Assembly: GCA_030068075.1 (NCBI GenBank)
Contig: CM057844.1
Span: forward strand, 868,001 to 932,000
From: Paguma larvata
Taxonomy: Eukaryota > Chordata > Mammalia > Carnivora > Viverridae
Reading direction: 5' to 3'
DNA length: 64,000 nucleotides
In this document: positions 22,601-34,600 of the stretch, piece after piece
Layout of the letters: each line of letters opens with the position of its first letter
Numbering within the stretch: the stretch's first letter is position 1
Translations under genes and position numbers: made by a program
The notes under the pieces: model-generated
What the model was told of the DNA's origin: nothing
Databases searched by the model: none
The model's input: only the letters and a program-made list of their open reading frames with translations

Positions 22601-25600
22601 AGGTTTGGAGGAAAATGCTTAGTGACCACAGCAAAAAAGGCTTCTTTCAAACTGTTCAGAGCAAAAAGAGCAAGGAAGGGGGAAATCTACTGTCTGGAGC
22701 AAGTTAAGTGGTTGCAGTATTGATGATGATGGAAAAACAGAGCTACCAACTTCTGTTCCGCTTCTGTTATCTCCACAAGCCAAGGAGTGTGGAGCATGGC
22801 AGGAATTGGGGCCAGGCCAACTCGCCGGGTGGGAGGGCAGCTGATGAAAGTGCCTCAGAGAGTTTATCTACCTCTGGTCTACGTGACCTCCTGTGAGACC
22901 TGCACCACACTTAGCAATCTCTGAGAAATCACAGAGAAAAGTTAAGAGGGGTGCAGACCCCTCCAGAATGAATTATATGCAGTTGGTTTCAGTCCTAAGC
23001 AGCAGTCACCAGGAAGGTTGCAGGACTTTGTCAAAAACCTGCCATGCAAGGTGACCTGCTTTCCTTCCTTGTTTGGCAGATTGGGGGACCATCATAAACA
23101 TGGCATGTATGACATCCTGATTTCTGGAGGATGTCGATCAGTTCTTTCAGGATACATTTGACACATGGAGTTAATGAAACTTAATATGAGTTAGCAGGAC
23201 TTAGTAGGAATTAACAGGGAGTTAACAAGAGTTTACAAGTTCACGGGCTTTAACAAGGCTCCATGTGGCCTGGCTGGCTATAGAGCACTGATTTGGGCTT
23301 CCTGGGGCCGTTCTTCCTTGATGCTTCTGCTCAGTCTACAAGAGTGGGAGCCCTTTCTTGCCCGTCCTTTACATTTTCTCATATAAGTTTTCTTTGTGTC
23401 TGCCTATCAAGATAGTACTCGGATTTCTTGTTGGCAGGGATGGTGCACGATATACTGATAAGATTGATGCTACAAATATTTCTTGAGGACTTCTCAAGGT
23501 CCAAGGACTGGGTGGTAGGGGTGGCTGAGTATCAGGTGTGCTGTCCTCTATCACTGGCTGTATGTGCTTGTTCAGTCTTCACGCGCACTTTGGGAGGGCT
23601 GACCTTCCCAAGGTCAGAATTTGAACCCAGCTGTGTGTCCATCTCAGCCTGGGCTCTTCTCACCAAAGTATGCAGTTTGCACCCCTGCTCTCTTCTAAGA
23701 GTGTTTTTTTTAAAGCAGGTAGAAAACCATGATTGGGAGGCAGGGTAGAGTGAAGGTGTGGGGGTAAGGGGGAGTTTAATTCAGAGGAAATTGTGTGGTG
23801 TCCTGAGTACACACCTGACTCAGAGGAGGCAGTAGGAAGTGAAGTGCTCTGCTGGGAAGGAAGGGGTTGGGCAAGGCAGGGAAGCTTCTCCATCATTCCA
23901 CAACCTTGGCCGCCCCTCCCTCTTGGTTCTCGCACTCTGCTGTGCTTGAGAGCAAGGTAGGGAAGGAATTGGGAGATATTCTCCCTCTCTGCTCCATCCT
24001 TTCTTTTCCTCTCCTACCCCTCATCCTCCCTCCCACAGTTTCATTAGGAGCCTCCTGTATGCCAGGTGCTTGAGATACAGCAGTGAAAAACAGAAACAAA
24101 TCTCTGTTCTCATGGGCCATGTGTTCTAAGGGGGATAGACAAATAATAAATGTAACAGAAGTGAGAAGGCGATAAATACTATGGAAAAAATAGAGTGGGG
24201 TAGGTAGGGACTGGACTTTTTAGGGAGTTATGGAGTATTAGGTGGTAAGAGCAGGCCTCACAGAGAAGGTGAGGGTGGAGCACAGAGGAGCTAGTGCCAG
24301 GGTTTAAGGTGAGAGGTGCCTGTTATGGTCAGGAACCAGCAGGGCGGGCTCTGTGCAGGGCAGAGTGAACAAGGGGGAGAGTAGCTGAGAGAGGTAACTC
24401 TGGGGGGTGACTGGGAAGGATGCCCCTGCCAGGCTGTAGGCTCTGAGTGAGATGGGGCTGTTGCAGGGCTGTGAGAGCCAAACGCTGTGATTTGACTGTA
24501 TTTCACAAGGTGCATGAGGTTGCTGGGTTGAGGATACACTGTAGGGATCAAGGGAGGAAGTGGGGGTGAGAAGATGGCGGCCTGGACTAGGGTGGTAGCA
24601 GAGGACATGGGGAGAAGGGCTTTAAACCGTGTCTGTCTTCTGAAGGTGTCACCAGCAGGATTTGATGGCTTAGGAGAAGCAGGTGTATTTGTGTGTAGAT
24701 GGGAAGGACTAGTGGAGGGGGAAGATCCCTGGAGCCGAGTCTGTTGTCTTGGGAAGGGTCCAGGCCCCAGTGGAAGCTGGCTTCAGGGAGAAGCCACGCT
24801 GGGCCCTAAGAGGGACAGGTAGGAGGCAGAGTGCACCTGTGCTGGACGATGGGCTGGGAGCGCCAGCCGCAGGCTGAACTCCTCTTATTTCTTGTGTCTT
24901 CTTAAAGCAGGAAGGAAGTCTATCACCTGTGAAATGTCAGCACCACTCCCCTCTACCTTAGTTGGACTTTAATGACTGGGCAGATTGGGCAGCTACTGGG
25001 AAAATAAATGCCAGAGTGTGTGAATCAGAGGGTGTGAGGAGGTCTAGCCTGCCTCAAGACATTGGTCTGGGACAAGGGCTCGTGTAGGTGGAGGCCCCAG
25101 GTGCTCTCAGGTGATTACTAAAGTTCTTGCATTAGGCATGATCATATTTTAATTTTTTTGTACTGTGACCTTTTCTGATAGAATGTTTTTTTTCCTTGAC
25201 CTTTGTGTTTCTGGCAACTAAGGATGTTATTGCAACGTGCCCTCTTTATCAAAAACTGGGGAGTTATGCATGAAGGTCCTCAGTAAACACTTTCTTCATG
25301 TATTTCTTATAGACATGTCCCTATAATTGCATTATTTTACAGCTTCAAAGAACCCCCTCTCTTGCTTGGTGTTCTGCAACCAAATACGAAGTTACGACAG
25401 GCGGAAAGGCTATTTGAAAATCAACTTATTGGGCCAGAGTCCATAGCAAATATTGGGGGTAAGTAGTAAACCCCTGGAACTTCAAGGCTCTCTGAGGGGG
25501 GTTCTGCCAGAGCAGCCGCAATGCACCTGCTCCTGGGTGGGGGGTCCTAAACACTGTCCTCAGCTGCAGACACGCTGTGCTTGTTGAGCAGACACCCCTC

Positions 25601-28600
25601 AGCTCTCTGAGTTACAGGCCCTTTCAGTGCTGGGTGGTTTTGAGTTCATGTCTGTAGAGCCCTTTATTCTGCTCAAAGTGTTGGGCCCATCAAAATGAAG
25701 AGAAAAAGGAAAGATGGCCACCTCGATGGTTAGCTCTTTTATCAAAGTACATAGATATTACTTGATAGGACGTTGTTTCTTTGTTAATTTTGTCTTTGCA
25801 CAGATTTTATCTTTGTAAAGAGTACGAATGATTCTGTATATTTCCACCGTTGTTTTATTTTGCCTGTTTTTGTTTGAAGCTGACAAAGTTATCAAAGGGT
25901 AACTTTGTGCTAAGAACTAGATGTGGCCCTGATTCTGATTCTTGAGTCTCTAGTCACAAGGCACTTTCTGCTTTTTAAAATGAAGATTAAGCTCAGGAAT
26001 CAAGAGACACAGTTAATGAGAAGTTGAAGAACTTAAAATGGGACGAGGATTTCTGAGCTGCTTAATGCGGCAGGCCACCCCTTGTTCCAAAGGGCGGTGT
26101 GTTTCTGTGAAGCGGTGGTGGACTTGTGTGTCCTTTGTGCTACTGGACGTGGGACCCAAATCTGGTGCATCCTGTGACTGTTGGTTTGTTTGGCTGGCAG
26201 AATCAAAATTGTTGTAAGAGCCTCATGTTTCTCTTTAAAAGACATTGGTGTTTATTAATGCATTTCACAAATTTTGTGTTTTTTGGTGAAAAACTAAATA
26301 TTGAAATTTAAAACTGGAACTTCAGGAAGTTACAGTGATCTTTTTTGTTTATCTTTCAAAGAGAATGCTTTTCTTATTCCCTCCCTTTCCTCTTGGGCTG
26401 ACCCCTCATTGCACGTTGCCACACTTTTTTCCTTAAAGGCCCTGGTTATTCTCCCTGTGATATTTCTGGTTAGGCACAGTGGGAACCTGTTATACACCTG
26501 CAGCTGTAACCACAGGGAAGCCCCCACGGAGCCCCTGCTTCCAGCTTCATTTGGAAGTTGTCCCTGGGGATTGGATGCCATGTTGCTGGCAGTGAGGGAG
26601 CCACTAGCCTCAGGAGGGTGCTGGAGGAGAGTAATCACCAATTAACATGCTTTTGTTTTTCTAGATAAGAGCATTTTAGATTCATAGCAAAATTGAGGGG
26701 AAGGGGCAGAGATTTACCATATTCCCCTACCACCCACCACATATATGCAGCCTCCTTCATTATCAACACCCTGCACCAGAGTGGCTCATGTTGTTACAGT
26801 TCATGAACCTACACTGACATGTCGTTATGACCTGGAGTCCATAGTTTATCCTAGGGGTCATGCTTGGTGTTGTACATTCTGTAGGGTTGGACAAATGTAT
26901 ATGATGTGTGTTCACCATTATAATATCATACAGAGTAGTTTCACTGCCCTACAAATCCTCAGAATTCCTCTGTGTTCTACCTTTTCATCCCTTCCCACCC
27001 TGCAACCTCAGCTACCCTTTTACTCTTTACATTTTTCCCTTCCAGAATGTCATATAATTGGAATCATGTAGCATGTAGCTTTTTCAAATTGGCTTCTTTC
27101 ACTTAGTAATACCCATTTAAGGTTCCTCTAACTCTTTTCATGGCTTCATAGCTCATTCCTTTTTATTGCTGAGTAATACTCCATTTGTGAATGTACCAGA
27201 GTTTATCCATTTACCTACTGAAGGACATCTTGGTTGCTTCCAAATTTTGTCAATGATGAATAAGGCTGTTGTAAACATCCATGTGCAGGTGTTTATGTGA
27301 ACTTATGTTTTCAACTCATTTGGTTTAATGCAATTGCTGGATTGTAAAAATATGTTTAGTTTTATAAGAAACCGTCAAACTGTCTTCCAAAATGGCTATA
27401 CCATTTTGCATTCTGACCAGCAGTGAATGAGAGTCCCTGTTGCTCTATATCTTCACCAGCATTTGGTGTTGTTTGTGTTTTAGATTTTTGGCTATTCTAA
27501 TAGGTGCGTAGTGGTATTTCACTGTTTTAATTTGCAGTTCGCAAATGGACATGTGATGTTGAGCAGCTTTTTACACTCATTTTCCATTTGCATACCTTCT
27601 CTGGTGAGGTATCTAAGGCTTTTGGCCATTTTTGAAAGTAGGGTTATTCATTTTTCTTATTGTTGATTTTAAGAGTTCTTTATATTTTGGGTAACAGTCC
27701 TTTCTCAAATGTATATTTTGTAATATTTTCTCCCGGTCTGTGGCTTGTTTTCTAAATCCCTTGACAGTGTCTTTCACAGAGCAGAAATTTTTAGTCTTAA
27801 TGAAGTCCAACTTGCTAGTTATTTTTTCATTGTGCCTTTTCTGTTGTACCTAAAAAATAATCACCACACCCAAAGTCACATAAATTTTCTCCTATGTGAT
27901 GCTCTAGGAGTTTTATACTTTTATATTTTACATTCAAGTCTGTGATCCATTTTGACTACTGTTTTGAAGGGTGTAACGTCTGTGTCTAGATTCACTTTTT
28001 GCATGTGGGTGTTCAGATGTTTCAACACCATTTGTGGGAAATAATGACCTTTGCTCCATTGTATTGCAATATATTGTGTAAGATTGTATTGTGAAAGATC
28101 AGTTTGACTGTATTTATGTGGGTCTATTTCTAAATTCTGTTCTGTTACATCAAACTATTTATCTAATTCTTTTTGCCATTACCACAGTGTCTTGGTTACT
28201 GTAGCATTATAGTAAGTCTTGAAGTCAGGTAGTGTCAGTCCTCCGACTTTGTTGTACTTCAGTATTGTGTTGGCCATTCCAGATCTTTTGCTTCTCCAAA
28301 GAATCAGTTTTAGGATATCTACAAATAACTTGTTGGGATTTTCATTGGAATTGCTTCAAATCTACAAATCAACTTGGGAAGAACTGAACTTTCACAGTTT
28401 TGAATCTTCCTATTCGTGAACATGGAATATCTTTCCATTTATTTAGGTTTTTTTAATTTCTTTCATCAGAGTTTTGTAGTTTTCCTCATACAGATCTTGT
28501 ACATATTTTACTATATTGAGACCTAAATATTTTATTCTTTTGGGTGCTAATGTAAATGTATTCTGTTTTTAATTTTAAATTACACTTGTTCATTCCTGGT

Positions 28601-31600
28601 ATTTATGAAAGTAATTGACTTTTGAATATTATCCCTGAATCCTGAAACGTTGCTATAATCACTTATTAGTTTTATGAGTTTGTTGTTGTTGAGTCTTTGA
28701 GATTCTCTACGTAGACAATTGTATCATCTGTGAACAAAGATAGATTTATTTCTTCCTTCTCAGCATACCTTTTATTCCTTCTCTTTCTGCATTAGCTAGG
28801 GCTTCTGGTACAAATATTGTGAAGGAGTTGTGAGGGGGAAACATTCTTGCTTTGTTCCTTAATCTTAGTGAGAAAGCATACAAGTTTGTCACCATAGCTG
28901 TAGGTTTTTTGTAGATGGTCTTTATCAAGTTGAGGTGCTCTTCTGTTCCTAATTTGCTGAAAGTTTATATCATGAATGAGTGTTGGATTTTGTCAAATGC
29001 TTTTCTGCATGTGTCAATATGATCATGTGACTTTTTCTTTAACCTGTTGATATTGTGGATTATTTAATTGATTTTCAAATGCTGAACTAGCCTTGTGTAC
29101 CCGGGATAAATTTCACTTGATTGGGGTACATGATTCTTTTCATATATTGTTGGATTTGATTTGTTAATTTATTGTTGAGGGTTTTTGCATTTGTGTTCAT
29201 GAGAGATCTTGGTCTGTAGTTTTGGGTAATGACTGGTTTTGTCATTAGGATAATGCTGGCTTCATAGAATGAGTTAGGAAGTATTCCCTCTGCTTTTATT
29301 TTCTGGAAGAGATTGTAGAGAACTGGTGTTATTTATTCCTTGTAAATGTTTGGAAGAATTCATTGGTGAGAGCCTTGTGCTTTCTGTTTTGGAGGGTTAT
29401 TAGTTATTGATTCATTGCTTCAATAGATACAGGCTTATTCAAATAGTCTATTTCTTCTTGTGTGAATTTGGCTGATGGTGTTTTTCAAGGAATTGGTTTA
29501 TTTCATCTAAGTTACCAAATTTGTGAGCATAGAGTTGTTATGATATTCCTTTATTATTCTTTTATGTCCATGGGGTCTATCGGGATGTTCCCTTTTTCAT
29601 TTCTGATTTTGGTAATTTGTGTCTTCTCTCTTTTTTCTTAGCATGGATAGAGGATTGTCATTTATTGATTTTCTTCAAAGAACCACCTTTTGGTTTTGTT
29701 GATTTCTCTTTTGATTTCCTGTTTTCAGTTTCATATTAATATCAGTCTCTAATTTTTATTTATTCTTTCTTTCTCTGCTTACCTTGGGTTTACTTTGCTC
29801 TTCTTTTTCTTTTTAGTTTCCTAAGATGGAAGCCTAAGTAATTGATTTTAGTTCTTCTTTCCTAATATATGCAATTCAATGGTGTACATTTCTTCCTAAG
29901 CCCTGCTTTCACTGCATCCACAGATTTTGATAAGTTGTATTTTCATTTTCATTTAGTTCAAAATGTTTTTCAATCTCTCTTGAGATTTCTTCTTTGACCT
30001 CTGTGTTATTTAGAAGTGTGTTTAATCTTCAAGTATTTTAGGGTTTTCTAGTCATCTTTCTGTATTTATTTGGATTTTAATTCCATTGTGGTCTGAGAGT
30101 AGATTTGAGAGTCTGAAAGTATGATTTGTATTCTTTTAAATTTATTAAGGTGTTTTTGTGGCCCAAATTGTGGTCTGTCTTCCTGAATGTTAAATGTGTG
30201 TTTGAGAAAAGGATGTATTCTGCTGTATTTGGGTGAGTAATTGATAGATATCAATTGTATCCAGTTGATAAATGGTGCTCTTGTGTTCAACTATGTCCTT
30301 GTTGATTTTCTGTCTGTAGGACTTGTCCATTTCTGATAGAGGAATGCTGAAGTCTTCAATTCTTTTGGTGTATTTATCTCTTTGTCCTTGGATTTCTATC
30401 AGTGTTGCCTCATGAATTTTGATGACTTGTTATTAGGCATGTACACATTAAAGCTTATTATGTCTTCTTAGAAGATTGACCCTTTATTATATGTAATATT
30501 CTTCTTTATCCCTAATAATATTCTTGTCTCTTAAGTTGGCTCTGTCAACATTTGACTTGTATATCTTCTTCTTGGTGTATCTATATATGTGAAGTGGGTT
30601 TGCTGTGGACAGCATGTGTTTGAGTCTTGTTTTTTTGATTTCTTCTGAGAGTCTCTATATTTTTAATTGGTATATTCAGACCATTAATGTTTAAAGTGAT
30701 AATTGATATAGTTGGATTAATATTTACCAAAAAAGTTACTGTTTTCTATTCCTTTATTTTTTGTTCCTATTTTTGTCTTTACTCCTTTCTGCCTTTTATA
30801 TTTTTTTGTTTATCTTAGTATAGTTGACACAGAGTGTCATGTTAGTTTTAGGTGTACAACTTAGTAATTTGATAATTTTATACATTATGCTATATTCACC
30901 ACAAGTATAACTACTTTTATGTTTTATTGACCATTTTATATGATTCCATTTTATCTTCTTGCTTAGCATATCAATTATACTTTTTCTAAAGAATTGTTTT
31001 AATGTTGCCCTAGAGTTTGCCTGTATACATTTAAAAACTATGGAGTGTTTAATGAATTTGCATGTCATCCTTGCACAGGGGCCATGCTAATCTAATCTAT
31101 GCATTGTTCCAATTGTATATGTGCTGATGAAGTGAGCACTCAATGTGCTTTAGTTTTATCCCAAGGGGCTTTATAGCAGTTTTTCCCCTTCAGTTGGATA
31201 TAATCTGCATCAGCGGCATACACCGACTGGAGGCAGATATAAACACATGCCCTTGAGTGCTAAGCGTCAGCTTGAGAGTCCTTGCTCTTTTGAGAGTAGA
31301 AAATCCTCATGGTTTTTTTCACAGACTGGTGTCTGCTGGCTGCACCCTTGCTCAAGTATCAGGCTCAATCTCACATGCCTGGGACACTGGACCCTAGGCC
31401 CCCATGCTTTTATTACTGCTTCCTTTAAGGACTTTTTAAGAACTCAGACAACACTTCTTTATCTTCAGAACTGCCATTTTCTCTCTAGAGATGAAAAATA
31501 CAAACGAGCTATCTCTGTTGTAGAAGGCTACAACAGTTCCTGGGCTAATCTAATAACTCTCTTATTCCTTTTTATGTTTTTAAACAGATGTGATGTTTAC

Positions 31601-34600
31601 CGGTACGGCAGATGGCCGGATCATAAAACTTGAAAATGGTGAAGTAGAGACCATTGCCCGGTTTGGTTCAGGCCCATGCAGTAAGTCAGTGACCATCACC
31701 CCTGATATATGTCTCTTGTTACTGAGAAAAGTGCTGAATGGCTGTGTGGAGCTAACTCTCCCTAGAAGTCAGGTTCACTCTTGGAGAAAAAAGAGCCCAT
31801 GACCACCTGGCAGATTAAGCCTGACCTGTGCATTACCACCAGCTCTTCACTTGCCGTGTGGTCCCTGGACCTTGTGGTACCTGGTTGTCACTCTTCAAAG
31901 CAGTGTCCCTGGCACCTGCCATTCCATAATGGCCTGTGTTCACCCTTGAGGTAACTTTGGAGATCATAGCCTCCGGTGCTGCTGGAGTTGTCACAGTGCT
32001 GCTATGGAAGTGCAGTCGGCTTTGTTGTTACTTGGAAGCTTAAATGTCATTCCTACATTAGCTTCCCAGGAATTTCAGGAGTGTCATTCAAAGTGAAAAC
32101 ACCCTGAAGTCACTCAGGTTTTGGGAAACGAAAGTAGAAGGATCTCACCGTTAAAAACTGGTAGCCCACAGATTTTTTTATTAGTATTGTTGGTTTTCTT
32201 TTTTAATGTTTATTTATTTTTGATAGAGAGTCAGTGTGTGAGTGGGGAAGGGGCAGAGAGAAAGGAAGACACAGAATCCGAAGCGGACTCCAGGCTCTGA
32301 GCTGTCAGCACAGAGCCCGACGCGGGGCTCGAACCACAAACTGCAAGATGGTGACCTGAGCCGAAGTTGGACGCTTAACTCATGGAGCCACCTAGGCACC
32401 TCTAGTTATTGTTTTTTAATGGGTAGAATGTTTTTGTAAAAATTATGCATTTTCATTGCAAAATGTGAACAACACAAAGGTACAAAGAAGGAAGTAAAAA
32501 TCACCTCAGAGTCTTCACAGATATAACTGTTAACATTCTAGTGAGTAGCTTTTCAGATATCTTTCTTTTCACAGATACTCTGGTTTTGTGATGGAGTCAT
32601 ACCCTATATCCAGTTTTTTAACTTGCCTTTTCTACTCCATGTTTTGGCAGTAAGTGATCCTGTAGTAAGTGTCCTGAAGTAAGGATTCTTGTAATAAGCA
32701 CCCTGCAGAAAGCACCCTGCAATAAGCAACACTGTAGAAAGCATCCCACAGAAAGCACCCTGCAGAGAGCACCCTGCAATGAGTACCCTGCAGTAAGCAC
32801 CCTGTGGTAAGCACCTTGCAGTAAACAGCCCTGCAGTAAACAATCCTGCAGACTGCCCCTTGCAATAAGCACCCTGCAGTAATCAACCTTGCACAGAGTA
32901 CCCTGAAAGCACCCTGCAGTAAGCAACCCTGCAGTGAACACCCTGCAGGAAACAACCCTGTAGTAAGTAACCCTGCATGTAGTAAGCACCCTGCAGAAAG
33001 CACTCTGCAGTAAGCAGTCCTGCACTGAGCACCTGCAGTAAGCACACTGCAGTAAGCAACTGTGCAATAAGCAACGCTGCAGAGGGCACCCTGCTGAGAG
33101 CACCCTGCACTAAGCACCCTGCATTAAGCAATCCTGTAGAAAGCACCTTGCAGTAAGCACCCTGCAGAAAGCAACCCTGCAGTAAGCACCCTGCAGAAAC
33201 CACCCTGCAGTAAGCAACTTGCAGTAAGCATATTACATAAGCACCCCTGCAGTGAGAATCCCTGCAGTAAGTGCCCCTGCATAAGGAACCCTGCAGTGAA
33301 CACCACTACAATAAATATGCATTGCCTCAAGTTTAAAAAAGGTATTGGTAAGCATCAGCAATCAGACAACAAAATGAAATAAAAGGCATCAGAATTGGCA
33401 AAGAAGAAGCCAAACTTTCACTTTTTGCGGACGACATGATACTCTACATGGAAAACCTGACAGACTCCACTAAAGCCTCCTAGAACTGATACGTGAGTTC
33501 AGCCAAGTAGCAGGGTACAAAATCAATGTATAGAAATCAATTGCATTTTTATACACCAATAATGAAGCAACAGAGAGAGAAATAAAGAAACTGATCCTAT
33601 TCACAATTGCCCCAAGAACCATAAAATACCTAGGAATAAACCTAACCAAAGATGTCAAAGAGCTGTATGGTGAAAACTGTAGAAAACTTCTGAAGGAGAG
33701 TAAAGAAGACATAAAGAAATGGAAAAACATTCCATGCTCATGGATTAGAAGAACAAATATTGTTAAAATGTCAATACTACCTAAAGCAATCTACACATTT
33801 AATGCAATCCCAATCAAAATTGCACCAGCATTCTTCTCAAAGCTAGAGCAAACAATCCTAATATTTGTATGGAACCATAAAAGACCCCAAATAGCCAAAG
33901 TAATATTGAAGAAGAAAACCAAAATGGGAGGCATCACAGTCCCAGACTTTAGCCTCTACTACAAGTGGTAATCATTAAGACAGCATGGTATTGGCACAAA
34001 AACAGACACATAGACCAATAGAATAGAATAGAGAACCCAGAAATGGACCCACAAGCATATGGCTAACTAATCTTTGACAAAGCAAGAAAGAGTATCCGAT
34101 GGAAAAAAGACAATCTCTTTAACAAATGGTGCTGGGAGAACTGGACAGCCTCATGTAGAAGAATGAAACTAGACCACTTTCTTACACCATACACAAAAAT
34201 AAACTCAAAACGGATAAAGGACCTGAATGTGAGACAGGAACCCCTCAAAACCCTAGAGGAGAAAGCAGGAAACAACCTCTGACCTCAGCCGCAGCGATTT
34301 CTTACTCGACACATCTCCAAAGGCAAGGGAATTTAAAGCAAAAGTGAACTATTGGGACCTCATCAAGATAAAAAGCTTCTGCACTGCAAAGGAAACAATC
34401 AACGAAACTAATAGGCAACTGACAGAATGGGAAAAGATATTTGCAAATGACATATTGGATAAAGGGCTAGTATCCAAAATCTATGAGGAACTCAGTAAAC
34501 TCTGCACCCGAAAAACAAATAATCCAGTGAAGAAATGGACAGAAGACATGAATAGACACTTTTCCAAAGAAGACATCCAGATAGCCAACAGACACATGAA

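Larger units (their letters stand above)
20693..25342 (+). other. APMAP: APMAP intron 2 (4.65 kb)
   Basis: GT-AG intron. Holds one SINE at 21056-21273, a short degenerate TTAACA-rich repeat tract at 23168-23257 and L2-like sequence at 24030-24620. 21290-23160 and 24620-25342 show no exon and no element I can name. Confidence 0.75.
25459..31587 (+). other. APMAP: APMAP intron 3 (6.1 kb)
   Basis: GT-AG intron dominated by an antisense L1 and fused U6-like sequence (26660-31139). 25459-26640 and 31160-31587 hold nothing recognisable. Confidence 0.8.

Noticed and set aside
31033..31139. Functional U6 snRNA gene
   Set aside because: Multiple substitutions and a 4-base deletion, no noticed U6 promoter elements, and direct fusion to L1 mark it as a retro-derived pseudogene.
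32618..33203. Long antisense frames read as a Cys-rich repeat protein
   Set aside because: They arise from the stop-free antisense strand of a 14-nt minisatellite; all three frames give the same period. Kept as a finding, not as a gene.
32640..33315. CRISPR-like array
   Set aside because: Units are contiguous 14-15 nt repeats with no unique spacers, in a mammalian intron.
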